Source: Tsuneonella deserti | GTDB taxonomy: Bacteria; Pseudomonadota; Alphaproteobacteria; Sphingomonadales; Sphingomonadaceae | Direction of reading: 5' to 3' | Assembly (NCBI RefSeq): GCF_014644315.1 | Contig: NZ_BMKL01000001.1 | Coordinates: 693,001-757,000 of the forward strand | Length of the DNA stretch: 64,000 bases | Part shown: piece after piece, positions 34,524-43,649 of the stretch | Position numbering within the stretch: position 1 is the stretch's first letter | Layout: the number at the start of each line of letters is the position of its first letter | The notes under the pieces: generated by a model | What the model was told of the DNA's origin: nothing | The model's database searches: none | What the model saw: only the letters and a program-made list of their open reading frames with translations | Position numbers and translations under genes: made by a program

Positions 34524-36482
34524 ATGATTGCAGAGCTCGGTCTTGCCGCGCTGTGGCTGGCTGCCGCGCTGGCTGCGCTGCAACTCGTGTCCGGCTTCCT
34601 CGCCGCGCGGCACGGGGGGGAGGCGGCTGAGGCCGAGCTGGCCGTGCTCGTCCGCCCGGCGGCGATCGTGCAAGGGGTGGTGTGCGTCTTCGCCTTCGCG
34701 ATGCTCGTCTGTTTGTTCGCCCGCACCGACCTGTCGGTGAAGCTGGTGGCGATGAATTCGCACTCGATGAAGCCGATGATCTTCAAGCTCGCGGGTGCGT
34801 GGGGCAATCACGAAGGCTCGATGCTGCTGTGGGTTACGGTCATGTCGGCCGCGGGCGCGCTAATCGCTATTGTCGAACGACGCCTGCCGGAACGCACCAT
34901 GCAGGCGACGCTGGCGGCGCAAGGTTTTGTCGCGCTCGGCTTTTACGCCTTCCTGCTGTTCAGTTCGAACCCGTTCGAGCGGCTGCCGATGCCGGCAATC
35001 GAGGGCAACGGCCTCAACCCGCTTCTGCAGGACATCGGGTTGGCCTTCCACCCGCCGACTTTGTACCTCGGCTACGTCGGCCTCTCGGTCGCCTTCAGCT
35101 TTGCCGTCGGCGCACTGCTGACACGGCAGGTGACGCCCGAATTCGCGCGGGCCATGCGGCCATGGGTTCTCGGCGCGTGGATATTCCTGACCATCGGGAT
35201 CACCGCCGGGTCCTACTGGGCGTACTACGAACTAGGCTGGGGCGGCTGGTGGTTCTGGGATCCGGTGGAGAACGCTTCGCTGATGCCATGGCTGGCGGCG
35301 ACGGCGCTGCTCCATTCGGCCAGCGTGCTGGCCTCGCGCGATGCCTTGCGGGCGTGGAGCATCATGCTGGGCGTGGTGGCGTTCTCGATGAGCATGGTGG
35401 GGACGTTTCTGGTCCGCTCGGGCATTCTCACCAGCGTCCATGCCTTTGCGGTGGACCCCGAGCGCGGGTCGTTCATCCTCGCGTTGCTCGCGATCTACAT
35501 CGGCGGCGCCCTGGCGGTGTTCGGTCTCAGGGCGAGCACGATAGCCGAAGGCGAGCGTTTCGCGCTGGTCAGCCGCGAGGGCGCGCTGGTGATCAACAAC
35601 GTGCTCCTCTCGGCCATTCTCGGGGTCGTGCTGCTGGGCACGCTCTATCCGCTGCTGACCGAAGCATTGGGCGTGCGCGTCTCGGTCGGGCCGCCCTATT
35701 TCGACCCGGCGTCGGCGATTTTCGCTTTGCCGATGCTGGTGGTCATGGCGGCGGGCCCGTTGCTGCGCTGGCGGCGCGATCGATTGCAGCGGGTGCGGCG
35801 GCCGCTCATCGTTGCCGGGGCTGTGGCACTTGCCGCCCTGCTCGTGGCGCTCGCGCTGGACGGTCCGGGCATTCTGCCGCTTCTGGGGCTGTCGCTGGGC
35901 GCGGGTCTGGCGGTCGCCTCGGTTCTTCCCTTGCGCGGACGCAACTTGCGGCGGCTGCCGCTGGCGACCTGGGGCATGGTCGTCGCGCACCTGGGCATCG
36001 CGGTGTCGCTGATCGGCATGGCGAGCGACACGGCTTTCAGCGAAGAACGCCTGTCGGCCCTCAGGGTGGGCGAGACGGCCCAGGTCGGGCCGTGGCGCGT
36101 GACGCTGCAGTCTGTATCGCCCGTCGCCGGTCCGAACTGGAACGCGCTCGAAGGGGTCATGCTGGCGAGCTACGCCGGCGGTGAGCCCGCTCGCCTAGCA
36201 CCGCAGGCGCGCAGCTTCTGGGCGCCCCCGCAGGAAACCACCGAGAGCGCGCTGCAAACCCGCTGGAACGGCCAGCTTTACGCGGTCCTCGGCAAGGCGG
36301 CCGACGGGCAGCGGTGGCAGGTGCGCCTGTGGTGGAAGCCGTTCGTGACGCTCATCTGGCTTGGCGGCCTGATGATTGCGCTTGGCGGCGTGCTGGCGCT
36401 GCTTGGAAATGTCGCGCGCGACCTGAAGCGGCGAACCGTCCAGCGCAAGGCCGCGGCGCGGCGGGCGGAGCTTGCGCGATGA
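34524..36482 (+). CDS. ccmF: Heme lyase CcmF
   Basis: This 652-residue polytopic protein attaches heme to apocytochrome c with CcmH. The WWD-type motif is GGWWFWDPVENASLMPWL; the conserved heme-ligand histidines sit in the NHEGS and LLHSASV segments. About 14-15 hydrophobic helices and a periplasmic C-terminal domain precede the last helix. It overlaps ccmG by 4 bp. Confidence 0.96.
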   Translation: MIAELGLAALWLAAALAALQLVSGFLAARHGGEAAEAELAVLVRPAAIVQGVVCVFAFAMLVCLFARTDLSVKLVAMNSHSMKPMIFKLAGAWGNHEGSMLLWVTVMSAAGALIAIVERRLPERTMQATLAAQGFVALGFYAFLLFSSNPFERLPMPAIEGNGLNPLLQDIGLAFHPPTLYLGYVGLSVAFSFAVGALLTRQVTPEFARAMRPWVLGAWIFLTIGITAGSYWAYYELGWGGWWFWDPVENASLMPWLAATALLHSASVLASRDALRAWSIMLGVVAFSMSMVGTFLVRSGILTSVHAFAVDPERGSFILALLAIYIGGALAVFGLRASTIAEGERFALVSREGALVINNVLLSAILGVVLLGTLYPLLTEALGVRVSVGPPYFDPASAIFALPMLVVMAAGPLLRWRRDRLQRVRRPLIVAGAVALAALLVALALDGPGILPLLGLSLGAGLAVASVLPLRGRNLRRLPLATWGMVVAHLGIAVSLIGMASDTAFSEERLSALRVGETAQVGPWRVTLQSVSPVAGPNWNALEGVMLASYAGGEPARLAPQARSFWAPPQETTESALQTRWNGQLYAVLGKAADGQRWQVRLWWKPFVTLIWLGGLMIALGGVLALLGNVARDLKRRTVQRKAAARRAELAR

Positions 36483-37009
36483 AGCCGTGGCGCTTCTTCG
36501 TGCCCCTGGCCGTGTTCAGCGCCTTCGTCGGCGTGGCGGCATGGCAGCTGACGCAGCCCAAGGACGAATTCGTCCATTCGGCCATGATCGGCAAGCCGGT
36601 GCCGGAATTCGCGATGCGCGCCGCCTCGGCCGACCGCCCGGGACTGGCGCTGGCCGATCTCAAGGATGGCAAGCCCAAGTTGCTCAACATCTGGGCGAGC
36701 TGGTGTGTGCCATGTGCCGCGGAGGCGCCGCAACTTGCGGCCTTGCAGGCCCGGGGCGCGACCATCGTCGGTGTTGCGATCCGCGACCGCCCGGAGGACG
36801 TTGCCGCTTTCCTTGATCGGTACGGCAATCCCTTCACCCGCATCGGCGCCGACGACCTGTCCGAACTCCAGCTTGCGATCGGCAGCTCAGGGGTGCCGGA
36901 GACGTTCGTGGTCGATGGCAAGGGGATCATCCGCTACCAGCACATCGGCGACATCCGCGAAAGTCAGGTCCCGATGATCCTCGAAAAGCTGGCTGAGGCG
37001 GGCCAGTGA
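36479..37009 (+). CDS. ccmG: Thiol:disulfide interchange protein CcmG/DsbE
   Basis: This 176-residue thioredoxin-fold protein is anchored by an N-terminal helix (RFFVPLAVFSAFVGVAAW). The redox motif is WCVPC, the cis-proline is in SGVPETF, and the GKPVPEF start is typical. It keeps apocytochrome cysteines reduced for heme attachment. It overlaps both ccmF and ccmH. Confidence 0.95.
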   Translation: MKPWRFFVPLAVFSAFVGVAAWQLTQPKDEFVHSAMIGKPVPEFAMRAASADRPGLALADLKDGKPKLLNIWASWCVPCAAEAPQLAALQARGATIVGVAIRDRPEDVAAFLDRYGNPFTRIGADDLSELQLAIGSSGVPETFVVDGKGIIRYQHIGDIRESQVPMILEKLAEAGQ

Positions 37010-37422
37010 GGCTGCTTGCCGCCTTGTTGCTGGCCCTGGCCTTGCTTCCGTCGCAAGCCCCGCTTCGCGCGCAGGATTCCATGCCGCCTGCGCCTTACGC
37101 CTATCGCCAGCTTGACGACCCCGCGCAGGAAGCGCGGGCGCAGGGGCTGATGGAGACGCTCCGGTGCCTCAAGTGCCAGAGCCAGTCGATCGCCGACAGC
37201 GACGCGCCGATGGCCGGCGACATGCGGCATCAGGTCCGCACCCGGATCGCTGCGGGCGAGGACCCCGAGGTCATCCGCCAGTGGATGATGGAGCGTTACG
37301 GCGACTACGTCAGCTATGCCCCTCAGGTCAGCCGCACGACCTGGCCCCTGTTCGCCGGACCGGTGATCCTGCTCGCCATCGCGGCGCTGTTGCTGTGGCG
37401 CCGCTTCGGGAGGCGCCGGTGA
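37006..37422 (+). CDS. ccmH: Cytochrome c maturation protein CcmH
   Basis: This 138-residue protein has a GTG start at 37006, a signal peptide, and the CcmH/CycL three-helix domain with the LRCLKCQSQSI motif (CxxC), MAGDMRHQVR and MMERYGDYV, then a C-terminal membrane helix. It passes reductant to apocytochrome c and partners CcmF. It overlaps ccmG (GTGA) and ccmI. Confidence 0.95.
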   Translation: MRLLAALLLALALLPSQAPLRAQDSMPPAPYAYRQLDDPAQEARAQGLMETLRCLKCQSQSIADSDAPMAGDMRHQVRTRIAAGEDPEVIRQWMMERYGDYVSYAPQVSRTTWPLFAGPVILLAIAALLLWRRFGRRR

Positions 37423-38048
37423 CTTTCCTGCCGATCATCCTGTTGGCGGCCGTGGCTTTCGTGGTGGCTGTCTTCGTGTTGCGGCTGCCCCGTACGGGCT
37501 GGGCGCTGTTCGGCGCCGCGCTCCTGTTCGGTCTGGCGGGCTATGCCCTCCAGGGCTCTCCCGGTCAGGCGGGCGCGCCGAAGGCTGCGATCCCCGAGGC
37601 TGCCGACGCGGGTGTCGCGCTGGTCGAAGCCCGGCGCGAGCTGTTTGGACCGGCACCGCCCAGCCGCTTCGTGACGGTGGCCGATGGTTTCGCGCGGCGC
37701 GGTCAATTCGCCGATGCGGCAGGTATCCTGCGCGCCTCACTCGAGAAAAACCCCGGCGATGCCGAGGCATGGCTCGCTCTGGCCAACGCGCTGGTGGAGA
37801 ATGCCGAAGGTCAGCTCACTCCGGCGGCGGTCTTCGCCTTCGGCAAGGCGGAGCAGGTCGATCCCGAAAGTCCGGGTCCCGGCTTCTTCCTTGGCGTCGC
37901 CCTGATCAATTCCGGCCGCCCGGTGGAGGCGCGCCAACTGTGGGCCGACATGCTCGCGCGAGCGCCTGCCGATGCACCGTGGCGCGCCGGACTCAAGGAA
38001 CGGCTCGACCGGCTCGACGTTCTTATCGCGCAGATGGGAACGCGGTGA
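37419..38048 (+). CDS. ccmI: CcmI-like TPR protein
   Basis: This 209-residue protein has two N-terminal membrane helices followed by a TPR region ([31 protein letters not shown] and a second repeat [27 protein letters not shown]). That matches the C-terminal apocytochrome-binding half of CcmI/CycH but is shorter than full CcmI (about 400). The GTG start at 37419 overlaps ccmH. The position as last ccm gene supports the call. Confidence 0.85.
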   Translation: MTFLPIILLAAVAFVVAVFVLRLPRTGWALFGAALLFGLAGYALQGSPGQAGAPKAAIPEAADAGVALVEARRELFGPAPPSRFVTVADGFARRGQFADAAGILRASLEKNPGDAEAWLALANALVENAEGQLTPAAVFAFGKAEQVDPESPGPGFFLGVALINSGRPVEARQLWADMLARAPADAPWRAGLKERLDRLDVLIAQMGTR

Positions 38049-38064
38049 ACATGCGCGCTCTGCG

Positions 38065-38093
38065 TTGCAGGGGCCTGGACGCGGTGCTAGTCG
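38065..38093 (+). promoter_or_regulatory. Weak putative kup promoter
   Basis: TTGCAG (38065-38070), a 17-base spacer and TAGTCG (38088-38093) lie in the 76-bp gap between ccmI and kup. The -10 match is poor; kup could also be read through from ccm. Confidence 0.28.
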
Positions 38094-38124
38094 CCGCGCC
38101 CGCCATGACAGACTCACTCGGCCA

Positions 38125-40035
38125 ATGAGCGCTCCGCTCCCGCCCGGCGAGATCGGCGGCAAATCGACTTCGGCGAAGGTGAAGCTGGCGGTCGGGGCGA
38201 TCGGCATCGTCTTCGGCGACATCGGCACCAGTCCGATCTACGCATTCCGCGAAACCTTTGTCGGGCCCCACCCTCTCACGCTCGACACCCTGCACCTGAT
38301 GGGAGTGGTCAGCCTGATCTTCTGGGCGATGACGATCATCGTGTCGCTGCAGTACGTTGCCATCCTGATGCGGGCGGACAACAAGGGGCAGGGCGGCACG
38401 CTCGCCCTGGTCGCGTTGATCTCGCGCAAGATAGGCAGCACCAACCGAAGCTGGATTGCGGTCATGCTCGGCGTATTCGCCACCTCGCTTTTCTACGGCG
38501 ACAGCATGATCACGCCAGCCGTGTCGGTCCTCTCGGCGGTCGAGGGCCTCACCACCGTCGAGGCGGGACTGGCCGATTTCGTCATCCCCATCGCGCTTGC
38601 GCTGCTGATTGCGCTGTTCCTGCTTCAGAAGCGGGGCACCGCCTCGATCGGCAAGCTCTTCTCGCCGATCATGCTGGTCTATTTCTCGACACTCGCGGTG
38701 CTCGGGATCAGCCACATCCTCGATTTCCCCGGGGTGCTGGCCGCGCTCAACCCCTGGTATGCCGTCCAGTTTTTCATGACGGACAAGCTGCTGGGCTTCC
38801 TCGCGCTCGGGTCCGTAGTGCTGGCGGTGACGGGGGCGGAAGCACTCTACACCGACATGGGCCATTTCGGCCGCGGCCCCTTGCGGATCAGCTGGTTCGG
38901 TTTCGCCATGCCATGCCTGCTGCTCAATTACTTCGGCCAGGCGGCGATGATCATGAACCTGGAAGCCGCGGCGGCGGCCGAGGCGATCCAGAACCCGTTC
39001 TTCCTGATGGCGAGCGAGGCCTTCCGCCTGCCGCTGGTGCTGCTGGCAACGGCGGCGACCTTCATTGCCAGCCAGGCGGTCATCTCCGGTGCCTTTTCAG
39101 TGACGCAGCAGGCCATCCAGCTGGGCTTCGTGCCGCGCCTGTCGATCCTCCACACCAGCGAGACCGAGCACGGACAGGTCTACATCCCGTTCGTCAACTG
39201 GGTGCTTATGATCGCGGTCATCCTGCTCGTGCTGACGTTCCGCAACTCCTCAAACCTCGCCAGCGCCTATGGCATTGCGGTTACCGGCGCGATGCTGATC
39301 GATACCTGCCTGATGGCGGTTCTGTTCGTCGCCGTATGGCGGTGGAAGCTGTGGCTGGCGCTGCCGATCGCGGCAGTTTTCTTCCTCTTTGATGGAGCCT
39401 TCTTTGCCGCCAACCTGCCCAAGGTGCCGGATGGCGGCTGGTTCCCCCTGCTGGTCGGCGCCTTCGCGTTCACCCTGCTGACGACCTGGGCCCGGGGCCG
39501 GCAACTGATGCGCGACCGGATGAGCGAAGTGGCGCTGCCCATCGCCATTTTCGCCAAGAGCGCCAAGAACTCCGCAACCCGAGTGCCCGGCACCGCGATT
39601 TTCATGGCCTCGACTACCGGCGGCGTGCCGAGTGCGCTGCTTCATAACATCAAGCACAACAAGGTGCTGCACGAGCGAGTGGTGATCCTCACGATCGAGA
39701 TCGCCGACGTGCCCTATGTCGATCCCATCGAGCGCTTCGAAATCCATAGCGTCAGCGACGGGCTTTACCGGGTGGTGCTGCATTTCGGCTTCATGGAGGA
39801 AACCGACGTGCCCGCCGCCCTCAAGGGCGTGGAATCGTGCGGCGGCATGTTCGACATGATGCACACCAGCTTCTTCCTCAGCCGGCAGACGCTGATCGCC
39901 TCAAAGCGGCCCGGGATGGCGATCTGGCGCGAAAAACTGTTCGCCTGGATGCTGCGCAACTCGGCGACCGCCATGTCGTTCTTCCGCCTGCCGACCAACC
40001 GCGTGGTGGAACTCGGCAGTCAGCTGGAAATCTAG
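38125..40035 (+). CDS. kup: Potassium uptake protein Kup
   Basis: This 636-residue KUP/HAK/KT K+:H+ symporter has about 12 hydrophobic helices ([20 protein letters not shown] is the family start) and the [11 protein letters not shown] segment. [18 protein letters not shown] is the hallmark of the ion path. A cytoplasmic C-terminal domain of about 170 residues ends in [15 protein letters not shown]. It is not functionally linked to the ccm genes. Confidence 0.95.
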   Translation: MSAPLPPGEIGGKSTSAKVKLAVGAIGIVFGDIGTSPIYAFRETFVGPHPLTLDTLHLMGVVSLIFWAMTIIVSLQYVAILMRADNKGQGGTLALVALISRKIGSTNRSWIAVMLGVFATSLFYGDSMITPAVSVLSAVEGLTTVEAGLADFVIPIALALLIALFLLQKRGTASIGKLFSPIMLVYFSTLAVLGISHILDFPGVLAALNPWYAVQFFMTDKLLGFLALGSVVLAVTGAEALYTDMGHFGRGPLRISWFGFAMPCLLLNYFGQAAMIMNLEAAAAAEAIQNPFFLMASEAFRLPLVLLATAATFIASQAVISGAFSVTQQAIQLGFVPRLSILHTSETEHGQVYIPFVNWVLMIAVILLVLTFRNSSNLASAYGIAVTGAMLIDTCLMAVLFVAVWRWKLWLALPIAAVFFLFDGAFFAANLPKVPDGGWFPLLVGAFAFTLLTTWARGRQLMRDRMSEVALPIAIFAKSAKNSATRVPGTAIFMASTTGGVPSALLHNIKHNKVLHERVVILTIEIADVPYVDPIERFEIHSVSDGLYRVVLHFGFMEETDVPAALKGVESCGGMFDMMHTSFFLSRQTLIASKRPGMAIWREKLFAWMLRNSATAMSFFRLPTNRVVELGSQLEI

Positions 40036-40042
40036 GCCGCTG

Positions 40043-40702
40043 TCAGTCGGTCGGTGGCTGGTCCTTCAGCACCTCGTCGCGATCCTCGAAGCTGAGCCCG
40101 TGGCGCAGGAGCATCGGGATCTGCGTGAAGGTAAACAGGAACGACAGCGGCATGAAGACCCACAGCTTGGCCCAGAGCCAGGTTTCGAAACCGTCGTTGC
40201 CGGCGTTGTAAAAGTGCCGCAACGCTTCGTTCAGGGCAGCGAGAAAGGCGAAGAACAGCCCCCAGTTGCGGGACAGCTTGAGCCAACCGGCCTGATCCAC
40301 CCCTTCAAACGCCGCGCCGAGCAGGACCTGGAGCAACGCCACCCTGCGAGCGTAGCCGATAAGCAGGGCGGCGGCGAACAGCAGGTAGATCACCGTCGGC
40401 TTTACCTGCACCCAGAAGGGATCGCCGAGGAATATGGTCAAGCCGCCGAAGCCGACGATGAGAGCGGTGGAGAGCCACAGCATCGGCGACACGCGCCCGA
40501 ACTTGATACGAGAGAATAACAACGCCGCGATCGCCGCCACGATGAAGGCGCCGGTGCCCCGGATGATCGCGGCGATCGTGCCGGCCATGTCCTTGCCGCC
40601 CGGATCGGACAGCTTGAACACCGCGAGGAACACGATCAGCGGACCATAGTCGATGGCGACATTGAGCCACCCGGTCGGCTTGCGCTCGCCTGCATCGCTC
40701 AT
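40043..40702 (-). CDS. yciB: Inner-membrane-spanning protein YciB (IspZ) family
   Basis: This 219-residue, five- to six-helix protein has the family patterns DYGPLIVFLAVF, GDPFWVQVKPTVIYLLFA, LSRNWGLFFAFLAALNE and KLWVFMPLSFLFTFTQIPML. YciB is linked to cell-envelope maintenance and septation in other bacteria. The ATG at 40702 overlaps the ftsY stop by one base; GTG 40705 is possible. Last gene of the dapF-mtaB-ftsY-yciB operon. Confidence 0.93.
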   Translation of the reverse strand: MSDAGERKPTGWLNVAIDYGPLIVFLAVFKLSDPGGKDMAGTIAAIIRGTGAFIVAAIAALLFSRIKFGRVSPMLWLSTALIVGFGGLTIFLGDPFWVQVKPTVIYLLFAAALLIGYARRVALLQVLLGAAFEGVDQAGWLKLSRNWGLFFAFLAALNEALRHFYNAGNDGFETWLWAKLWVFMPLSFLFTFTQIPMLLRHGLSFEDRDEVLKDQPPTD

Positions 40703-41625
40703 CACGCCACTCCCGCGATCACGCGCGCCACCAGGTCGGGGTCGAAGGGCCGCAAGTCATCGATCTTCTCACCGACGCCGATGGCATGGATCGGCAGGCC
40801 GAACTGCTCCGCCGCCGCGACCAGCACGCCGCCGCGGGCGGTCCCGTCGAGCTTGGTCATGACGAGCCCGGTCACCCCGGCGACCTCCTTGAAGGTTTCG
40901 ATCTGGGCAAGCGCGTTCTGGCCGTTGGTGGCGTCGAGGACGAGGATCACGTCGTGCGGCGCTTCCGGATTGAGGCGTCCGAGCACGCGGCGGATCTTGG
41001 CCAGCTCGTCCATCAGCTCGCGCTTGTTCTGCAATCGCCCGGCCGTGTCGACGATCAGCGCGTCGGTGCCCTTCGCGGTCGCTTCCTTCAGGGCGTCGAA
41101 CACGATCGAGGCAGGGTCTCCGCCTTCGGGTCCCGAGACGATCGGAACGCCAATCCGTCCCGCCCAGGTGGCCAGCTGGCCGATGGCCGCCGCACGGAAG
41201 GTATCCCCGGCGGCCAGCATGACCGCATAGTCATCCTCCTGCAGCCAATGGGCGAGCTTGGCGATGGTCGTCGTCTTCCCGCTGCCGTTCACTCCGATGA
41301 CGAGGATGACCTGCGGCCGCGGAAAGGCAGTGATCTCGAGCGGCCTGGCCACGGGGCGCAGGATCGCGGCGATCTCTTCGGCTACAGCCTCCTTCAACTC
41401 CTGTTCGGTGACGTTGAGGCCGAAACGCTTTTCGGTCAGACGGTCGCGAATGCGCCGTGCCGCTGCCGGCCCGAGGTCGGAGACAATCAGCGCGTCTTCG
41501 ACGTCGTCGAGAGTGGCATCGTCGAGCCGCGCTGTGCCGACTACGCCGGTGAGATTCTGGGTGAGCTTTTCGGACGTCTTGCGAAAGCCGCCGAACACCC
41601 GCTCGGCCCAGGTGGGTTCGCTCAT
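40702..41625 (-). CDS. ftsY: Signal recognition particle receptor FtsY
   Basis: This 307-residue SRP GTPase lacks the long acidic A domain of E. coli FtsY and starts directly with the N domain (WAERVFGGFRKTSEKL). The G domain has GVNGSGKTTTIAKLA, DTFRAAA, DTAGRLQNK, TKLDGTARGG and GVGEKIDDLRPFD. It works with the SRP RNA gene at 7.9 kb. It overlaps mtaB by ATGA. Confidence 0.96.
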   Translation of the reverse strand: MSEPTWAERVFGGFRKTSEKLTQNLTGVVGTARLDDATLDDVEDALIVSDLGPAAARRIRDRLTEKRFGLNVTEQELKEAVAEEIAAILRPVARPLEITAFPRPQVILVIGVNGSGKTTTIAKLAHWLQEDDYAVMLAAGDTFRAAAIGQLATWAGRIGVPIVSGPEGGDPASIVFDALKEATAKGTDALIVDTAGRLQNKRELMDELAKIRRVLGRLNPEAPHDVILVLDATNGQNALAQIETFKEVAGVTGLVMTKLDGTARGGVLVAAAEQFGLPIHAIGVGEKIDDLRPFDPDLVARVIAGVA

Positions 41626-42794
41626 ACGAGCAGCCCTTCCTCGATAGTGGTGGGAACTATGCGAACGATTTCGCCACGCTGGACACCCGCCGGAAGACGG
41701 ACGCGGGCGAAGTTTTCGGCATGGCCTGTCCCGTCGGATTCGGCCAGCACCAAAAGCGGAGTACCGACCAGCGAGCGAAGCCACGCTGCGCGCGTTTCCG
41801 ATACTGCCTCGCGGAGGGATGCGGCGCGTGTTTTCACGGTTGCCCGATCCACTTGCGGCATCCTGGCCGCAGGGGTGCCGGAACGGAGCGAATATGGAAA
41901 GACGTGCCCGTGCACGATGCCGAGCTCGCGGATGATGGAGAGGTTGGCCGAATGACGCCCTTCGTCCTCGGTGGGAAAACCGGCGATCAGGTCAGCGCCG
42001 ATGGCGATGGCGGGCCGCCTGCTTTTCAGTCTCGCCACCAGGTTCAGGGCATCCTGCCGAAGGTGGCGGCGTCTCATGCGCTTGAGGATCAGGTCGTCGC
42101 CATGCTGCAGCGATAGATGCACGTGTGGCATGACCCGCGACTCGCTCGCGATCAGCTCCTCGAGCAACGGGTCGATCTCGATGCCGTCGACGGACGACAG
42201 TCGCACGCGAGCCAGGCCGGGGAACGCATCCAGGATCGCCGCGACCAGCTGGCCCAGCCGGGGCAATTTCGGCAGGTCATGGCCCCAACTGGTCAGGTCC
42301 ACCCCTGTGAGCACCACTTCGGCCGCGCCCAGCGAAAGATAGCGTTCCACTTCGCCCAGCACGTCGGCGACCGGCACCGAGCGGCTGCCACCGCGACCTT
42401 GCGGGATGACACAGAAGGTGCAGGCGTGATCGCAGCCATTCTGCACTGCGACGAACGCGCGTGTGTGGCGGCGCGCGGCGGGCGCCGGCCCGCCCGATAC
42501 GTTCCAGGCGCGGAAATCGAGCTTCGATGCGTTTGCCACGATGCCGTCCACTTCGGGCATGGCGCCGATCGCCTCGCGCTCGATCTCGGCCGCGCAGCCC
42601 GTCACCAGCAGCCGCGCATCGGGGCGGGCGCGGCGGGCGCGGCGGATCGCCTGGCGCGTCTGGCGCATGGCCTCTCCGGTCACGGCGCAGGAATTGATCA
42701 CTATCGTGTCGCGTTCACCTGACAGCAGCGAACTGATCCGCTCGCCTTCCGTCAGGTTCATGCGGCACCCAAGCGAGATGACCTGCGCCGTCAC
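41622..42794 (-). CDS. mtaB: tRNA t6A37 methylthiotransferase MtaB
   Basis: This 390-residue radical-SAM enzyme has the N-terminal MTTase domain (VISLGCRMNLTEGE, NSCAVTGEAMRQTRQAIR and a third Cys in VTGCAAE), the radical-SAM cluster motif CDHACTFC, and a C-terminal TRAM-like domain. It converts ct6A/t6A to ms2t6A at tRNA position 37. GTG 42794 overlaps the dapF stop (GTGA); ATG 42809 is an alternative. The frame stays open far into dapF, but that extension is a shadow. Confidence 0.92.
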   Translation of the reverse strand: MTAQVISLGCRMNLTEGERISSLLSGERDTIVINSCAVTGEAMRQTRQAIRRARRARPDARLLVTGCAAEIEREAIGAMPEVDGIVANASKLDFRAWNVSGGPAPAARRHTRAFVAVQNGCDHACTFCVIPQGRGGSRSVPVADVLGEVERYLSLGAAEVVLTGVDLTSWGHDLPKLPRLGQLVAAILDAFPGLARVRLSSVDGIEIDPLLEELIASESRVMPHVHLSLQHGDDLILKRMRRRHLRQDALNLVARLKSRRPAIAIGADLIAGFPTEDEGRHSANLSIIRELGIVHGHVFPYSLRSGTPAARMPQVDRATVKTRAASLREAVSETRAAWLRSLVGTPLLVLAESDGTGHAENFARVRLPAGVQRGEIVRIVPTTIEEGLLV

Positions 42795-43603
42795 CCGAAA
42801 TCGTCCCATTCGAAGCTGCCGCGAAAGCTCTCCGTCGCCGGCCCCGTCATGGCTATGCGACCGCTGTCCATCCATTCGATCTCGAGGGGGCCCCCTGGCA
42901 GCGTGACCGTTGCGCCGCGACCGGCGACCAGGCCGCGCCGCATCGCCGCAATCGCCGTCGCGCAGGCACCGGTGCCGCAGGCGCGCGTCAGGCCCGCGCC
43001 GCGTTCCCACACCCGAAGCTTGATCGAGCGCGGTCCGGTGACTTGCGCGACGTTGACGTTGACCCGTTCTGGGAAGAGCGGATCGTTCTCGATAAGCGGG
43101 CCGAGCCGGTCGAGCGGAACGGTGTCGACCTCGGGCACGAAAAAGATCACATGCGGATTGCCGACATTGACCGCGGCGGGTTGCTCCAGTCCCTCCCATG
43201 CAACCGGCATGGACGCGGTGTCGATCGGGTAGGCGAGGGGGATCGCATCCCAATCGAATCGCGGTGCGCCCATGTCTATCCGTGCACCGCCGCTGGCAGG
43301 CTCTACGGTGACGACGCCGCCCGCTGTCTCTACCCGGGCCAGTCGCCCGTGAAGCAGGGCCACGGCGCGGCTGGCATTGCCGCACGCTTCCACTTCGCTC
43401 CCGTCCGGATTGAAAATGCGCATGCGGAAATCGGCGTGGGCCGAGGGTTCCAGGACGATCACCTGGTCGCAGCCGATGCCCGTTTGGCGATCGGCCAGCG
43501 CGGCTGCGATCTTGCCGGTGAGGGGCGGTAGCGGATCGGTCCGGGCATCGAGCACGACGAAGTCGTTGCCGAGACCGTGCATCTTGATGAAGGGTACCCG
43601 CAT
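42791..43603 (-). CDS. dapF: Diaminopimelate epimerase
   Basis: This 270-residue enzyme interconverts LL- and meso-diaminopimelate for lysine and peptidoglycan. It starts MRVPFIKMHGLGNDFVVLDA; the two catalytic cysteines are in EACGNASRAVA and RACGTGACATA, and GNPHVIFFV and FPERVNVNVAQ are present. First gene of a four-gene minus-strand operon with 1-4 bp overlaps throughout. Confidence 0.96.
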   Translation of the reverse strand: MRVPFIKMHGLGNDFVVLDARTDPLPPLTGKIAAALADRQTGIGCDQVIVLEPSAHADFRMRIFNPDGSEVEACGNASRAVALLHGRLARVETAGGVVTVEPASGGARIDMGAPRFDWDAIPLAYPIDTASMPVAWEGLEQPAAVNVGNPHVIFFVPEVDTVPLDRLGPLIENDPLFPERVNVNVAQVTGPRSIKLRVWERGAGLTRACGTGACATAIAAMRRGLVAGRGATVTLPGGPLEIEWMDSGRIAMTGPATESFRGSFEWDDFG

Positions 43604-43649
43604 GGCGCGCGGGCTCTAGGTCGAGGCGGACCTCGCGTCCAGTGCGCGC

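Noticed and set aside
42795..43385. N-terminal extension of mtaB running into dapF (total 587 codons)
   Set aside because: The extra residues lie in another frame of dapF and show no homology-like pattern; MtaB homologues begin at the VISLGCRMN strand.
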